This document shows, piece after piece, positions 34,881 through 46,819 of a DNA stretch of 64,000 nt. The translations under genes and the position numbers were made by a program. Under the pieces are notes generated by a model. It did no database searches and had not been told where the DNA came from. It saw only the letters and a list, made by a program, of their open reading frames with translations. The number at the start of each line of letters is the position of its first letter. The stretch's first letter is position 1. The stretch is from Trichosporon coremiiforme (lineage: Eukaryota > Basidiomycota > Tremellomycetes > Trichosporonales > Trichosporonaceae), in the NCBI GenBank assembly GCA_039545355.1, contig BCJJ01000006.1, positions 248,001 to 312,000 on the forward strand, given 5' to 3'.

Positions 34881-36929
34881 TTAGAGGCCGGCCTTGCGGG
34901 GGACGGCGCCGCCGTCGAGGTGGCACTGGAGGTCGGAGCTGGAAATGTCAGCGGGCGCTCTGTCTGCGATGAGGGGTTACTTACGTAAGGAACTCGCTCG
35001 GGTACTGGGCAGCAACCTGCGAGAGCATGTAGTCCTTGGCAATTTGGACGTGCTTGGCCGAGATGCCGGGGAGCTTAGTGACCTTGGCGGCCTCCTCCTC
35101 GAAGATGGGCTTGAGGTTCTGGACGTTGATCTTCTTGCCAGAGTTGGTCGACTTGCCGTAGTGGTTCCACTGCCAGAGCTGGACACGAGCGATCTCAGCG
35201 GTAGCGGCGCTGGGAATGTTAGCAATGTATTCAGACGAGAGATGTGCTTTGGATGCGCAGAGAGCACGAAAGAGCCAAGTGATGATGAGAGGCCGAAGTG
35301 GAGGTCAGGGTGGAGGTGGAGGCCGAGTGTGGCAGTGGAGGCTGCACGTGACCCTGAATCGCTCCACTTTTCCACATCTTCACGAGATGACTTCCAGAGC
35401 TTCTACGCATCCAAAACGCAAAGAATGAGGTACCCACTCCTCCATGAGATTGTTGATGGGGACGCAGCCGTTGCCAGAGATCCAGGCGGCGCAGTAAGAG
35501 AGGGCTGCGGCGATGTTCTCGCGGACACCCTGGTCGGTGATGGCACCAGGGACCTTAGGGTCGGAGATCATCTTGGCGGCGACGTTGACGTCCTCGCGGC
35601 GGTTGTAGTACTGGTTGGGACCCTTCATGTGCTTGTCGAAGACCTCCATGGCGATGGGGACGAGGGCGGGGTGGGCGACCCAGGTACCGTCGTGGCCGGC
35701 GGTGACCTCACGGAGCTTGTCGGCGCGGACCTTGTTGCTGACGGCCTCGTTGGCGGCGGGGTCGTTCTTGATGGGGATCTGGGCGGACATGCCTCCCATG
35801 GCGGCGACCTTGCGCTTGTGGCAGGTCTGGATGAGGAGCTGGACGTAGGCGTTCATGAAGGGGACAGTCATGGTGACGTCGGTACGGTCGGGGAAAACGG
35901 CCGACTTGAGGGCACGCTGGCGCTTGATGAACGAGAAAATGTAGTCCCAGCGACCACAGTTGAGACCCGAGGAGTGCTCCTTGAGCTCGAAGAGGATCTC
36001 CTCCATCTGGTAGGCGGCGGGGAGGGTCTCAATGAGGACGGTACCACGGATAATGCCGGTGGGGGTCTTGCAGTAGGCGGTGGCGAGGTTGAAGACGTCG
36101 TTCCAGAGACGGGCCTCGAGGTGGTGCTCCATCTTGGGCAGGTAGAAGTAAGGACCGAAGCCGCGCTTGACGGTCTCGAGGGCGTTGTGGTAGAAGTAGA
36201 GACCGAAGTCGAAGAGCGAACCAGACATAGCCTGGCCGTCGACGATCATGCGGGTCTCCTCAAGGTGCCATCCACGGGGGCGGACGAGGAGGACGGCGTG
36301 GTTCTCCTTGAGCTTGTACTGCTTGCCGTTGGTCTCAAAATCGATCTGGTTGCGGACGGCGTCGTAGAGGTTGAGCTGGCCGAGAACCATGTTGGACCAG
36401 GTAGGCGAGTTCGAGTCCTCAAAGTCGGCCATGAAGGTCTTGGCGCCCGAGTTGAGGGCGTTGATGACCATCTTGCGGTCGGTGGGGCCGGTAATCTCAA
36501 CACGACGGTCCTGAAGACCAGGGGCGGCGGGGGCGCACTGCCACGAAGGAGCCTCACGGATGGCCTTGGTCTCGGGGAGGAAACCGAGGGGCTTGCCCTG
36601 CGAACAGTTAGCGGCTGTTCACTGCACGGCGCGGAGTACGGAGATTTCAGAGTTCGCCAAAGCGAGATTGGCTAAGGGCCGGAAGAACATTGTGGAGCTA
36701 GGAAGCTTTCACCGTTCACGTGCTCTCTCCCTGGCGCCAACTCCGAAATGGACGAGCTACTCACCTTGTCGAGCTCGGCCTGGACCTTCTTGCGGTTGTC
36801 GAGGAGCTCGAGACGCTTCTTGTTGAAGCAGCGGTGGAGGACGGCGAGGAAGGCGAGGGCGTCGTCGGAGAGGATGTGCTCCGCACCCTGGGGGATGGGG
36901 AGGGTGAGCTGAACGCCGGCGGGGGCCAT
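34881..36929 (-). CDS. MLS1: Malate synthase
   Basis: Four exons (36929-36765, 36597-35438, 35209-34985, 34938-34881) give 535 residues, the normal length of isoform A malate synthase. It condenses acetyl-CoA and glyoxylate to malate in the glyoxylate cycle. Visible signatures are [65 protein letters not shown] and [17 protein letters not shown]. The exon 2/3 junction uses donor GTGGGT and restores [20 protein letters not shown]. The protein ends VPRKAGL, which is not a consensus peroxisomal PTS1 (SKL-like), so its location is uncertain. Its long upstream region (36930-38969) probably holds carbon-source control sites, but I cannot name them. Confidence 0.95.
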
Positions 36930-38969
36930 TGCGGTAGGTTTGTTCGTGGGGTTGGCGGGGAGAGAAAGAGTGGTGAAAGTAGAGTTGCTCCTAGTAGATG
37001 GGCAGCTGGGAGAGCAAGATAGAGACACGGGGAAAAGAGGAGAGGCTCGGGGTGCGACTGGCTTAAGTCTTAAAAGGACTGCAGTCCAGCGCATGGTGTG
37101 TGTGGGTGTGGGAGATGGTATCGGGTGCCACGGGTGGACGGGTGCCCAGCCTGGCAGGTGCGGCATAGGTAGTAGACCGCGAGTTCCGCGCCCACGGGAC
37201 CTCCACCCTCCACCGCCTCCACCTACGATCAGGCTCAGGGGCAGAGGCAAGGGCTGAGGCAGGGCGTCTCGGCTATGCGTCCAGCCGATGACGTTGGGAG
37301 CACACATAGGCGGTCCCCCCGAGCGCATTCGAGCGCAGGCTATCCACCACACCGACATTTCACCGTCGGCACTTGTCGGGTCTATTGAGCGACCTCCACT
37401 TTTCCAATCCCCTTCTGCTCTGATGCGTTGCCTTCTCCGGTCCACGACCACCGATACCCCGGCAGCCCGCTCGTCATTGCGATGCATCCACCCTCCCACG
37501 GCCCCCTCTGTAATCTCTCTGGTGCTACGGGCAAACTCGCCAGGGATGGACTAGCTCGCTGAACCAGTCAGGCCCCGATTCTAACCCCGCCTGCTCCTCG
37601 TCGATTGCAGTACCGACCGGGGCGACCGCCGGGGTACATTAGAGCTCATGGCAGTTCGTCTTCGCCCGTCGCCGGCCCAAGTTTATCCGCACGCCCGCAC
37701 TGCTCTGTCCCTGCTAACTGTCGCATGTCCAATCACCGAGAGCCTCGCACCGAAGCACGACCTCGCTCGAGCATTAGAACCCAACAAGCCATTAGGCATA
37801 CGCGGTAACCGTAGCAGTGGAGGCCAGGCGCAACCGGTCCGGTGTGGTTATCACGATATGGTGAGCGGCGGGTGCCCACCGCCGGTAACGGCGCACGGTG
37901 CGTGTGTGTGTCACCAGCCCTGCGTTGCGCGTATCCGTGACGAGGCTTCTGATAGCGACGGCCGGAGCTGGCTCGCTCACTCGTTGGACATTATGGGAAC
38001 AGCGGCGCCCCGGCTTCGTATCTGGGGAGATCAGGTCATGTGCTCGTGTGCATGCCCACTCGCTTCTAGGCGAGATGCGGTTCCTCTCATCCCCCCTCGG
38101 ACGGAACAGCTCATAGTGATCTCGATCAGCAGATCGCAAGCCTGAGCGGACGGCGCACAGGTGATGCGGGCGAGATAATATCCAACACCGCTGATAATAA
38201 TTTCCAAGGATTGCCCCCTCCACCTATGTTCCACTTGCCGCAAGCCACAGGGCCAAGCAGGGCCATGCAAGGGCTGACAAGGCAATCTCGGTATGTTCGG
38301 CACTATCAGTGAGGTGGAGGTCAGGCACGGTCACTGCACGGTGCGTATGTTAAGCGTATGGGAGGGAAAAATGACGGGTTTAAGCGGATCATCTGATTGG
38401 CCAGAAACGAGAGCCGGAGAAGAGATATGACTGGACAAGTCCGGGGGACGTAGCCGAATCCGCCGCCGGTAAATGCACCACACACCATCCCCTCCTCACT
38501 ACGATCGAGCGTGCTCGACGTTGGGCACCGTGCTCTCGACGCTGCACTCGATATTGATAGCAGCACCGACACTGTTGAAGGACTACGCTCGGCACTACAT
38601 TTAAGCGCTCCAGATGAAGGAAGTCAGCTGCTCGCAAAACTCTCAGCCCCCGACGTCAGACGTACGTCGCTACGACTGCACGTATCATGTTCCTGACTCT
38701 GGCACACATGGCAGCGGGGCCAGATTGATTCAAGCGGAGGGTGCCGTAAGCGTAAGCGTAACCGAGTCCATCACTGCCGCTGTGGAATCCAGCCTCCCAG
38801 ATTTGGAATAGTCTCTCGATCGTTAGACCCTCGATGCCCCGCTTTACCCCGCTCAATCCCAACAGCTGACGACACTGACAATCCGGTATATAGCCCACCG
38901 GACGAAACGGTGAAGCGGAATGCTAATAGCGAGTCTGGAGAGATGCTGCATCATGCTATGGTCTATGGC
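36930..38969. other. Long intergenic region, no supported gene
   Basis: Upstream of malate synthase and downstream of the mS29 gene. The first ~150 bases carry the malate synthase leader and promoter. Short frames only; none supported. Confidence 0.5.
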
Positions 38970-40758
38970 TTATGGCTTGGTGTGGGGGGTCGTGATGAAG
39001 GCGGGCGTGCTGGGGGGAGCGATCCAGCTCTGGTGCGATGAGCGCCACGCGCGGTGCATCTCATTCGGGTTGCCGCTCGCGGCAGTGAATCCGCCCATGA
39101 ACACGTCGTCGGTGGCTAGTAGAAGCGTCAGCTCGCTTGCTTCCAAATGAGGGCTCCAAACGTGGAATGCTATATGAATACGACACTTCGCAGCAGCTCA
39201 GTCGGCTCGCCAAAATTCCGCGAATCCGCAAGTAGCAAGAAAAAGGACCCAAAATGAAACTCTAATTCCCGGTCATCGGGTCACGAGGACACGAGCAGTG
39301 CCTGCCGAAACCGAGCGCAAGCACAACCGGAGATCATGAGCCGGAGATCAGATCTGCGAGGCGCTCGGTGCAGGTCACGCCACGCCTGGACCACGCTGAC
39401 CACGGACCAGACCACGCTGCGAGCGCATGGGGACCGATGATCCCGCTTAATCCTCGGCTGTGGTTATGCAGTCAAACCAGATGCAAGTCCGTGTGGCGGC
39501 CCGTTACACTCGGCCACCGACATGACAGGAGCGCAAGGCTACATGACCGGAGATGGATGAAACGCGATGAAACTTGAAACCTGATACTCACTGTTAGAGG
39601 TCCAGCCCTTGCGCGCGAAGAGCTCGAACATGGCGGCGGCCTCGTGGCCGGACATGCCGAAGGGGACGTCGATGCGCTTGATGCCAGAGTTGGCGTAGTT
39701 GTAATACGTCTCGTCGATGGGGGTGTAGGCGTGCATGGTGCGGCGGATGGGGAGGTCGAGACCCTTGATCATCGAGTTCGAGGGAAGGACGTCGGTCATG
39801 CTGAGCGCGGTGGCGGTGAGGACGGCGCCACGCTTCATCTCGCGAGCGCCCGAGAGATAGTCAAGCACGACACGCGGCATGCCGAGGTGGTACGCCTCGA
39901 GGAGCTTGAAGTCCGGGCGGCGGTACTTGGAGGTGCAGAAAAGGGCCTGGACCTCATCGACGGCGAAGAGGAAGGGGAACTGCGTCTGCGTGCTGAGAAC
40001 GTTGAGAACAGCGTCCAGCGTCGCGACCGCCGTGTCCGAATCCTCCTTCAGGCCGTGCTCGACGAGCTTGTCGAGGGTCTCTCCCTTCTTGACAGTGGCA
40101 TCGGAGAGGACGACGTCTGCCTCAAGCTTGATCTTCGATAGCCTCTTGCGGTTCACGTCGAGGAGCTTCTGCAGCATGTCGGCCGCCGCCTCGGGCTGGT
40201 CGAACATCATCTTCTCCTCGTTGTACGCAAACTGCGACGACGAGTTGACCCACTTCGAAGCGCGCGGCTGGTAGAAGACGATCCACCCAGACTCGAGCGC
40301 GTACGACACAGCCTGCAGCAGCAGCGTGCTCTTGCCCGCTCCGCGCTCGCCCGTGATCATGAACCGCGCCTCCTTGCTGTCTCCGCTCTTTCCGTTCTCC
40401 AGCGCCTTGACGACGTCAACAGTCGCCTGTCGGATGACAGTGGCGGGCGCGCCAAGCGTCAGGTCCTGCTCAACCTTGGCCGGCAATCCGAAGGTCTGGA
40501 GCACGTCGAAGGTCTTGCGCGGGATGACGCTGAGCTTGGCGGCGTTCTCGGGGATGATGCTCTCCTGTTCTGGTCAGTACCGTGCTTCTCTCAAGTTCGC
40601 AATGTCCAGATACCAACAGGGAACAGCTGGACGAGGTCGGACATGTCCGGAGCAGGCCGGGCGAGCTGAGAGGTGAGCTTCAGGCGGTGGAACTTGATGC
40701 GGGGACCGGATCCCTGGCGCTTGGGGGCCTTCTTCTTCGCGAAACTCTTCGCTCCCAT
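38970..40758 (-). CDS. Mitochondrial ribosomal protein mS29 (DAP3 family)
   Basis: Three exons (40758-40614, 40569-39592, 39115-38970) give 422 residues. DAP3/mS29 (Rsm23 in yeast) is a P-loop GTP-binding protein of the small mitochondrial ribosomal subunit. Evidence: GERGAGKSTLL with P-loop at 122-129, FLFAVDEVQALF (Walker B-like), the DFKLLEAYHL and VPFGMSGHEAAAMFELFARKGW segments, and a last exon TTDDVFMGGFTAASGNPNEM that fits the family C terminus. The N terminus (MGAKSFAKKKAPKRQGSG) is basic. The last intron is 476 nt, about ten times the local norm; without it the frame would end in meaningless sequence. Divergent from RRS1. Confidence 0.9.
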
Positions 40759-41222
40759 TTCTGTGGGGTGTCAGTGTCTTGTAGTCGGTGTCATGTCAGA
40801 TGTCGGACGCACTCGGGGCGGCAGCGACGATGGCGGAGGTCGAGAAGGCGGCGGCGCGCGACGACGAGGCGCAAGGCAGCGCGCGCCCAATGGAGGGGAG
40901 GAGGCCGCTCATGGTCGCACACGGGTGTCGGTGTCGGTCGAGCGGGCTGGAGTGGTGCAAGCGTGCGAGGGAGTGTTAGCTCACGATTCCGCTGACTTTT
41001 GCTCAAGGTCGCAACAAAGTGGTCTTTCGTGCAAAGAACGGGCGGAGGTCGCGATGAGTCCGGGAGAAAAACGGAAAAAGTACACCTCAGAAATTCAAAA
41101 AGTTGAGCCTTCTCTGCGATCACCACTGATGCAACTATGCGCCTGGTGGAGGTGGCCACCCAAATCTTCAAGGAAGGCGCACTTGAGCTGTCCGATTTCA
41201 AGTGTACATCCAAGCAAGCATC
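40759..41222. promoter_or_regulatory. Divergent promoter region, mS29 / RRS1
   Basis: A 464-bp gap between the starts of two divergent ribosome-related genes. No specific element is identified. A GGCG-rich half lies on the mS29 side. Confidence 0.4.
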
Positions 41223-42325
41223 ATGGACGTCTCGCAACAGCTTGCAGACTATGCCGCGTCAAAGTAAGCTCCCCACTTTTGAGTGTGACATAGCTGACAG
41301 CCAGGACGACGCAGGTGCTCGAGCGCCCGACGCCGATCGAGGTCGACTCTGGTCTCCTCGCCGCCTTCGACACAGTTCCGATCGACGAGGAGGAGTACGA
41401 GTGAGTGGCGAGCAGCAGCTTGCGTTGTCGGCCTCTAAGCTAATATCCAGGTCCAACCGCGAGGCTCACATTCTTGCTCTGACTCTGACGAGCACACAAA
41501 CCCTCGTTTCCGACCTGTTCAATCTGCCGACGACGATGAGCGAGAATGGACCGATCGCCCAACTCCCGGAGCCCATCACGCTGCTCCCGCGTGAGAAGCC
41601 CCTGCCGAAGCCCAAGCCCCTCACCAAGTGGGAGCGGTACGCCAAGGCCAAGGGCATCTCGCACGTTAAGAAGGACAAGAAGGTCTGGGACGAGGAGAAG
41701 CAGGAGTGGGTCAACCGATGGGGCCGCGACGGCAAGAACCGCGAGGGCGAGGACCAGTGGCTGCACGAGGTCAAGGGTGGAGAGGGTGAGTTTGAACTGG
41801 ATCAGCTTTACTGAGTTGGGAAGTTCGCTGATGGCAGACCCCACGGTCGACCCGCGTGCCAACCTGCGTGCGGACCGCAAGGCGCGCATCGCGAAGAACG
41901 AGAAGCAGCGTCTGCGCAACCTGGCCGACGCGCAGGCGCACGTCTCTGCTCTGGACAAGAAGCCTTCGACGGCGACGACGTCTGCCGAGAAGCAGACCGC
42001 GCGCCAGATCCGCAAGGCGGAGCTCGACCGGAGTATGCTCATCTCCAAGACGGCGACGGCGTCGATGGGCAAGTTCGACAAGAAGATCGAGGGCGAACCC
42101 AAGGTGAAGGGCGTCAAGCGCAAGTTCGAGAGCAACGTTGGCGACTTCTCGAGCGAGAAGGAGAGCTACCAGACCCTCCTTGGCAAGCTTGGCGTTGCGG
42201 AGAGGAAGAAGGCGCCCAAGAAGGGCGGAGAGGGCGCCGACGGCGGCGTCAACGTCCGCAAGGCGCTCCGACACGAGGGCAGGAAGGCGGAGCGCTCCAA
42301 CTCCATCAAGAAGAGGAAGGCTTAA
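41223..42325 (+). CDS. RRS1: Ribosome biogenesis regulator RRS1
   Basis: Four exons (41223-41263, 41305-41400, 41451-41785, 41838-42325) give 319 residues. RRS1 acts with RPF2 to load 5S RNP (5S rRNA, uL5, uL18) onto pre-60S particles in the nucleolus. The diagnostic block is intact: LLAAFDTVPIDEEEYE, TLTSTQTLVSDLFNLPT, TLLPREKPLPKPKPLTKWE, FAKAKGI-like YAKAKGISHVKKDKKVWDEE and VNRWGRDGKN. The C-terminal half is Lys/Arg-rich with a final KKRKA nuclear-type signal. Short introns all have CTGAC/CTAAT-type branch sites close to the acceptor. Confidence 0.95.
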
Positions 42326-42525
42326 TGCTGTTCGTTCTCATAGACTCACACACACTGTATGTACTTCGTAGATGCATAGGTGACGGCGGTTATAATAGAA
42401 ATTTGGGTTTGGAAACGCAACCTTAGAAGATATGACTGGACGTAATGCTGATCGAACTCGGAAGAGATAAGGAATCACACAAACACAAGACACAATGGCT
42501 CAGACGGGACCCTCCCCGCGACAAA

Positions 42526-45080
42526 TCACATCAGCCGGCCCTTGTTCCGCCTCCTTTGCCGCGCAGTCATGACATGGTGGTTATGAATCTGCTGTTCCTG
42601 CCTGTACTTTGCGAAGCGGCGGAGGAGCGTGCTGATCGCTTGCTTGAGGTATCCGAACGAGAAGATGACGAAGAATGAGACGGTGCACGGCGCGGCGATC
42701 TTCCAAAAATACGAATCGGGGTTGTCGAGTGTCGGGAAGTCCTCAAAGTTCATTCTGCGCGTGTCAGCTACACGGACTGAAGCTCCCTAGCTGTGAACCT
42801 ACCCGTAGTACGAAGCTATGAACGTGAGAGCTGGTACGTCAGCTAATGCGCAAGGTGTGGCGACAGCTTGAACTCACGCAGGAATACGACGGTGACGATG
42901 CTGAGACGCTCCATCGAATTGTTCGTATAGAAACTGAGCACGTTGAACGAGTAGTCCGTCAGGTGGTCGCAGGTCGCGACGAACTGGTCCGAAGAGCTCG
43001 CGACCATCTGCCTGTCAGCTTCACTTGGAGGATGTAGTAGCTTACCTCAAGATGGTCAATGACGTCGTTCATGTACACCCTCGCGTTAGGCGAGATGTAT
43101 CCCGCCGAGCCGAGGGCAGAGCCGGGCGGCGGCGTGCCGTTTGGCGTGGGCATGACACCGGTGCCCGCCACGCCGGGCACGCCGGGCATGGCATAGCCAG
43201 CCGGCATGGGCGTGGGCTGGTAGATGCCCGCGCCCGCGCCTGCGCCGAAACCCCCTCCGGCACCGCCGAAGTCACCGCCTGCGTGGCGTCGGGATGGGTC
43301 CATACCCGACGTGTTCAGCGCGCTCTGCCCTCCGGGACCCGAGACATTGTTGTGATGCGGGCTGCCATGCAAGCTCGAGCCGGCGCTGGGGAGATACGCG
43401 GTTCCGACAGGCACGTTGGGTACCTGGTGGCCGGGCTCGCCGTTCTTCTTCGAGAGGTTGCCGACCGCGAGGGTACGGATTGTGTCCTGGTCGCGGAGGA
43501 CGTAGCACACATGCAGGAGCGTGGTGAGGGAGCGACGGAAACGCGTGATCTGAGCCTGGACGATGTGCAGGTGGCGCACGAGGTCGAGGTCAGCCTGGAC
43601 GAGGACGTTCGACTCGGCCTTCAGGATCTCGGCCTCGAATGCCTGCGTGATCTCAACGCTGAGGTCGACAGCGACGTCGAGCAAGGCGTGGATCAGCATG
43701 GATGGGTCTCCGGAGCGGCGGAGGAGCGAGTGCTCGTCCTCGAGACGCTCGTAGATCGGCTCGAGCACCTCCATGACGGGCGTCTTCGAGACTGAGATCA
43801 CGGTACCGTCGCGCAGCATGAAGACGGAGAGGATGTCATGGCGGATCGGGACCATGTAGCTCGCGCTCAGCTGGTCGATCACGAACCGGTGCTTCGCCTT
43901 ATCGTTCGGCTCGCTGACCTTCTTCGTGTGCTCGCTCTCCGGAATAGAGGGCTCAAACACGTTCTCAGCGCCTTCGGGGAGGCGGATCTGCCCGCTGTTC
44001 GTCCGCCGCTGCCACCACCGTCGCGCGCGCTTCGCGGCCGCCTCGACGCTGTCCCGGTCTCCGATCGTGCCGTTGTCGACATCGTCGACCTCGGCCACGA
44101 ACGTCTCCTCGTCCGGGTCATAGATGTGCTGCACCAGAATCTGCAGATAGAGATGGTTGCGGTAGAAGTCGAGCTTGGAGCGCGGGGAGCTCTCACTCCG
44201 CAGCGCATCTTCAACGGCGAGCGGATGCAGGCTGCTGTCAGCTCGGAACCCACATGTCTAGCCCACCCATATTTCAGCGTCAGACACTTGATGATTTCCC
44301 AGTTCAGACCATTCACATGGACTAGGGTCAGCTAACACGATCGGTGGTTCAAAGCTCACTCCATCTCACGCCGACGGGCTTTCCATCGATCATGGGCCGC
44401 TCGCCTTCGGCGCTCTCGAGCCAGTGCTCGAAGCGCTCTCCACTGATGTCGATGCGGACATTGCTATCCTCAGCCTCAGCGTCGGGGCTGTAGTCCACAA
44501 CCTGCGTGTCAGTTCGATCCGACGACACTGAACTCACAGTAACGTTCGCCTTCCCCCGGAGGTGTTTGTACATCTCCTCATCGCGCTCGGAGCGGACATC
44601 TACGCCTGGCTCGTCACCCGTATTGTTCGAGAGCCACTTGTACTTCGGTCCTGTGAGGGAGCTCCGGCGCCGGGGGCGACGGAGCATATCCGAGTCGCCT
44701 GACGAGACGCTGAACCCGAAGCCCGAGTCGTCATGGGTGCCTTGACGGTGCAGCGGCGGGGTGCCGAGGGGGCTGTCGGTGTAGTCAACCGCGGCTGGGC
44801 GGGCGGCACTAGTTCCAAAGCTCTGGCTGAAGGACACATGGCCCGAGCGCCCATGACTCTGCGCACCCATCTCTGGGTCCTGGGGCCGCGTTCGCGAAAG
44901 AAAGGACGTCGTGGATGACTGCCTTCCCTCCGGACTCACGGGAGACAGGGACGGGCTGTGGTGCGGGTGGAACTGGCGCCGCGCGCCGATCGCCAGCGAC
45001 GTGCGCCGTATGTACGAGGAGGACAGGTCTGCTACTGTCAGCTGCGCAGGTCACAAGAGCGTACCTTCTGGGCTGCTCAT
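42526..45080 (-). CDS. CorA-type magnesium transporter (ALR1/MNR2 family)
   Basis: Eight exons (45080-45065, 45028-44538, 44501-44360, 44321-44267, 44231-43046, 43007-42878, 42830-42803, 42754-42526) give 758 residues. A Ser-rich disordered cytosolic N terminus (about 200 residues) precedes WIHVNGLNWEIIKCLTLKYG, LHPLAVEDALRSESSPR and SKLDFYRNHLYLQILVQHIY, the CorA domain. Two membrane segments are joined by the signature GMN (683-685; ASYYGMNFEDFP), which forms the Mg2+ selectivity loop. An insertion rich in Gly/Pro (about 120 residues, near 43080-43450) splits the long helix region. The ALR1 (plasma membrane) and MNR2 (vacuole) branches cannot be separated by eye. The true start is in a 16-nt first exon. 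Intron 2 is 36 nt and in frame. Confidence 0.92.
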
Positions 45081-45475
45081 GGTGGATGGTCTGGAGAGTA
45101 CGTCTCTCGACCTGCAGCACGAATGAAAACTCGCGGGTCGTGACGTCAACAGCACCGATGACCCTGCCACTGCCAGGCTACTGATCGCGCGATGCAGCGG
45201 CGGCACAGCTCGGCAGGCAAAGGACGCCAATGGTCGCGATACTGGCATGGGGCGGCGCCGGGGGTTAGTGCTCTGTTGTTGTGGTCGTGTGTGTGGTGGG
45301 CGGAAGGGTGGAGCTGGACGTTGGCTGAAGTGGATGTGTGGCCAGGCGCCGGCAGTGACGCAGGGCGCGGATTCCGTCCGACAAGGGCAAAATGCTATTC
45401 CAAGCATGCAGACGCTTCCCGGTATGTTTCGTCTGTCCGAGACGCTATGCATTCTTTTGTGTACTATTGATGAAT
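45081..45475. other. Intergenic region, no supported gene
   Basis: Upstream of the Mg transporter and downstream of the COX7a-like gene. Contains the transporter promoter; no gene is seen. Confidence 0.5.
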
Positions 45476-46478
45476 TTAAGCAGCCTCGTCCTTCTTGGGG
45501 GCCTTGCCCTGCATGTACCGACGCCGAGGTGAGCAGGAGATGAGGAGGCGTAGATGGTGCGTGCGGGGTGATTACAGGCGAACATCATTGGTAGGCGAAA
45601 TGCGCGGCAGGCGGAGGGCGGAAGCAAGTGGGACACGCGGTTGAACCCGATACAGTGGAAGAGCACAACGTCAGCAGCTGTTTCGACAACGCAAGAGCTT
45701 GATACGTACACGGCCGTACTGGATGAGGTAGTACATGTTGCCAGTCAGGCCAACACCGAGGAGGGCAAGGAAACCGGCTGCAATAAGGAGCCGAGGTGCG
45801 AGTTCGGTCCGAGATTGTGTTGGCGGGTGTGTGAGAACACGGACGTTTCCGAATGATGCGAGGCGAGAAACAAGTCACACAGCGAGGGCATGGGCATTCG
45901 TAGGGCACAGACGACAAAAGAGAGTGATTCGGAGTCAGGAGTCGATGACGACGTTCGGATATGTAATTGAACGGAGAAGCGCGGGATTCATTTGGCGGTC
46001 AAGAGATCGACGTTCGAAGAGCAGTTGAAGGTCAGACGGAGCGCGCAGAAGAGGCACGTATTAGCACGCATTCTAGCAGTACGCAGCGCGCAACTCACCC
46101 ATGTAGAGCCTGGATCCGGGCTTGCGGAGGTAGACGGGCTCCTTACCGGCAAGGCTCTGCGAAGTCAGTCTTGAGTCCGGACACTCCGGTTCCTTCGTCT
46201 CCGGAACTCGCTCGTTCTTGCTCGTCTCTGCCTTCTCCTCCTTCGGTAGCGTCCTTCGTCTGCCTTCCATGTCGTGTCCGCCCACTCGCGCTACGCCTCT
46301 GCTTCGCGTCCCATCTCTACTTCACTCCGCGTTCCGCGTCCTTAAATTCTCCGCCGAGCCGAGTCCCATCGATCATTCGCATACGTACCTGGAGGGCGAT
46401 CTGACGCTCCTTGATGTGGGGCTGGACTGTCTGTCAGCTACACGGGGGAGGTACAAGCTTACCGTTGAGGGGCCACAT
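45476..46478 (-). CDS. COX7: Cytochrome c oxidase subunit VIIa-like
   Basis: Five small exons (46478-46463, 46426-46389, 46156-46099, 45777-45710, 45508-45476) give 70 residues, too fragmented for any single frame to reveal it. The product reads MWPLNVQPHIKERQIALQ, SLAGKEPVYLRKPGSRLYM, one membrane segment AGFLALLGVGLTGNMYYLIQ (38-57), then YGRGKAPKKDEAA. Size, single membrane span and the E-PVYLR-P-G segment fit the COX7a (yeast Cox7) subunit of mitochondrial complex IV. Two introns are long (200 and 321 nt). The frame is exactly 71 codons with stop. Another small inner-membrane protein cannot be fully excluded. Confidence 0.75.
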
Positions 46479-46819
46479 GTTTGCTTGGACAGATAGAGTG
46501 GTGAGGTAGAGTGGTGAAGTGCAACTCGGCTTGTGCAGTGAGTGCTCTGGCTTGTCCGGCTGCTGGTTCGCTGGTTGGTGCGCCCGAACTGGTCCCGTAA
46601 GGCCCCGACGCAAGGTGTCTGTGGTGGTTCGCCTGTTTCCTGGGTGAGGGAGCCGAATATTCTTGACTGAATTTCGCAACATTAATCCCGCGTCCCAGAT
46701 TTCAGTTGCCACCTAGGGGACAAGCAAGATTTCGAACTGATCAGCCTGGCAGGCGCTGCAGACCGTCATAGTCGCACCAAGGCGAGTTGGTGCATAGATC
46801 AACAACACACACCAGCAAA
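46479..46819. promoter_or_regulatory. Divergent promoter region, COX7-like / NOP53
   Basis: Gap of 341 bp between two divergent starts. No named element is recognised. Confidence 0.35.

Noticed and set aside
34894..36675. 593-codon plus-strand frame
   Set aside because: Exactly antisense to malate synthase; its Val/Gly/Asp/Leu-rich wording is the mirror of GC-biased codons in the real gene.
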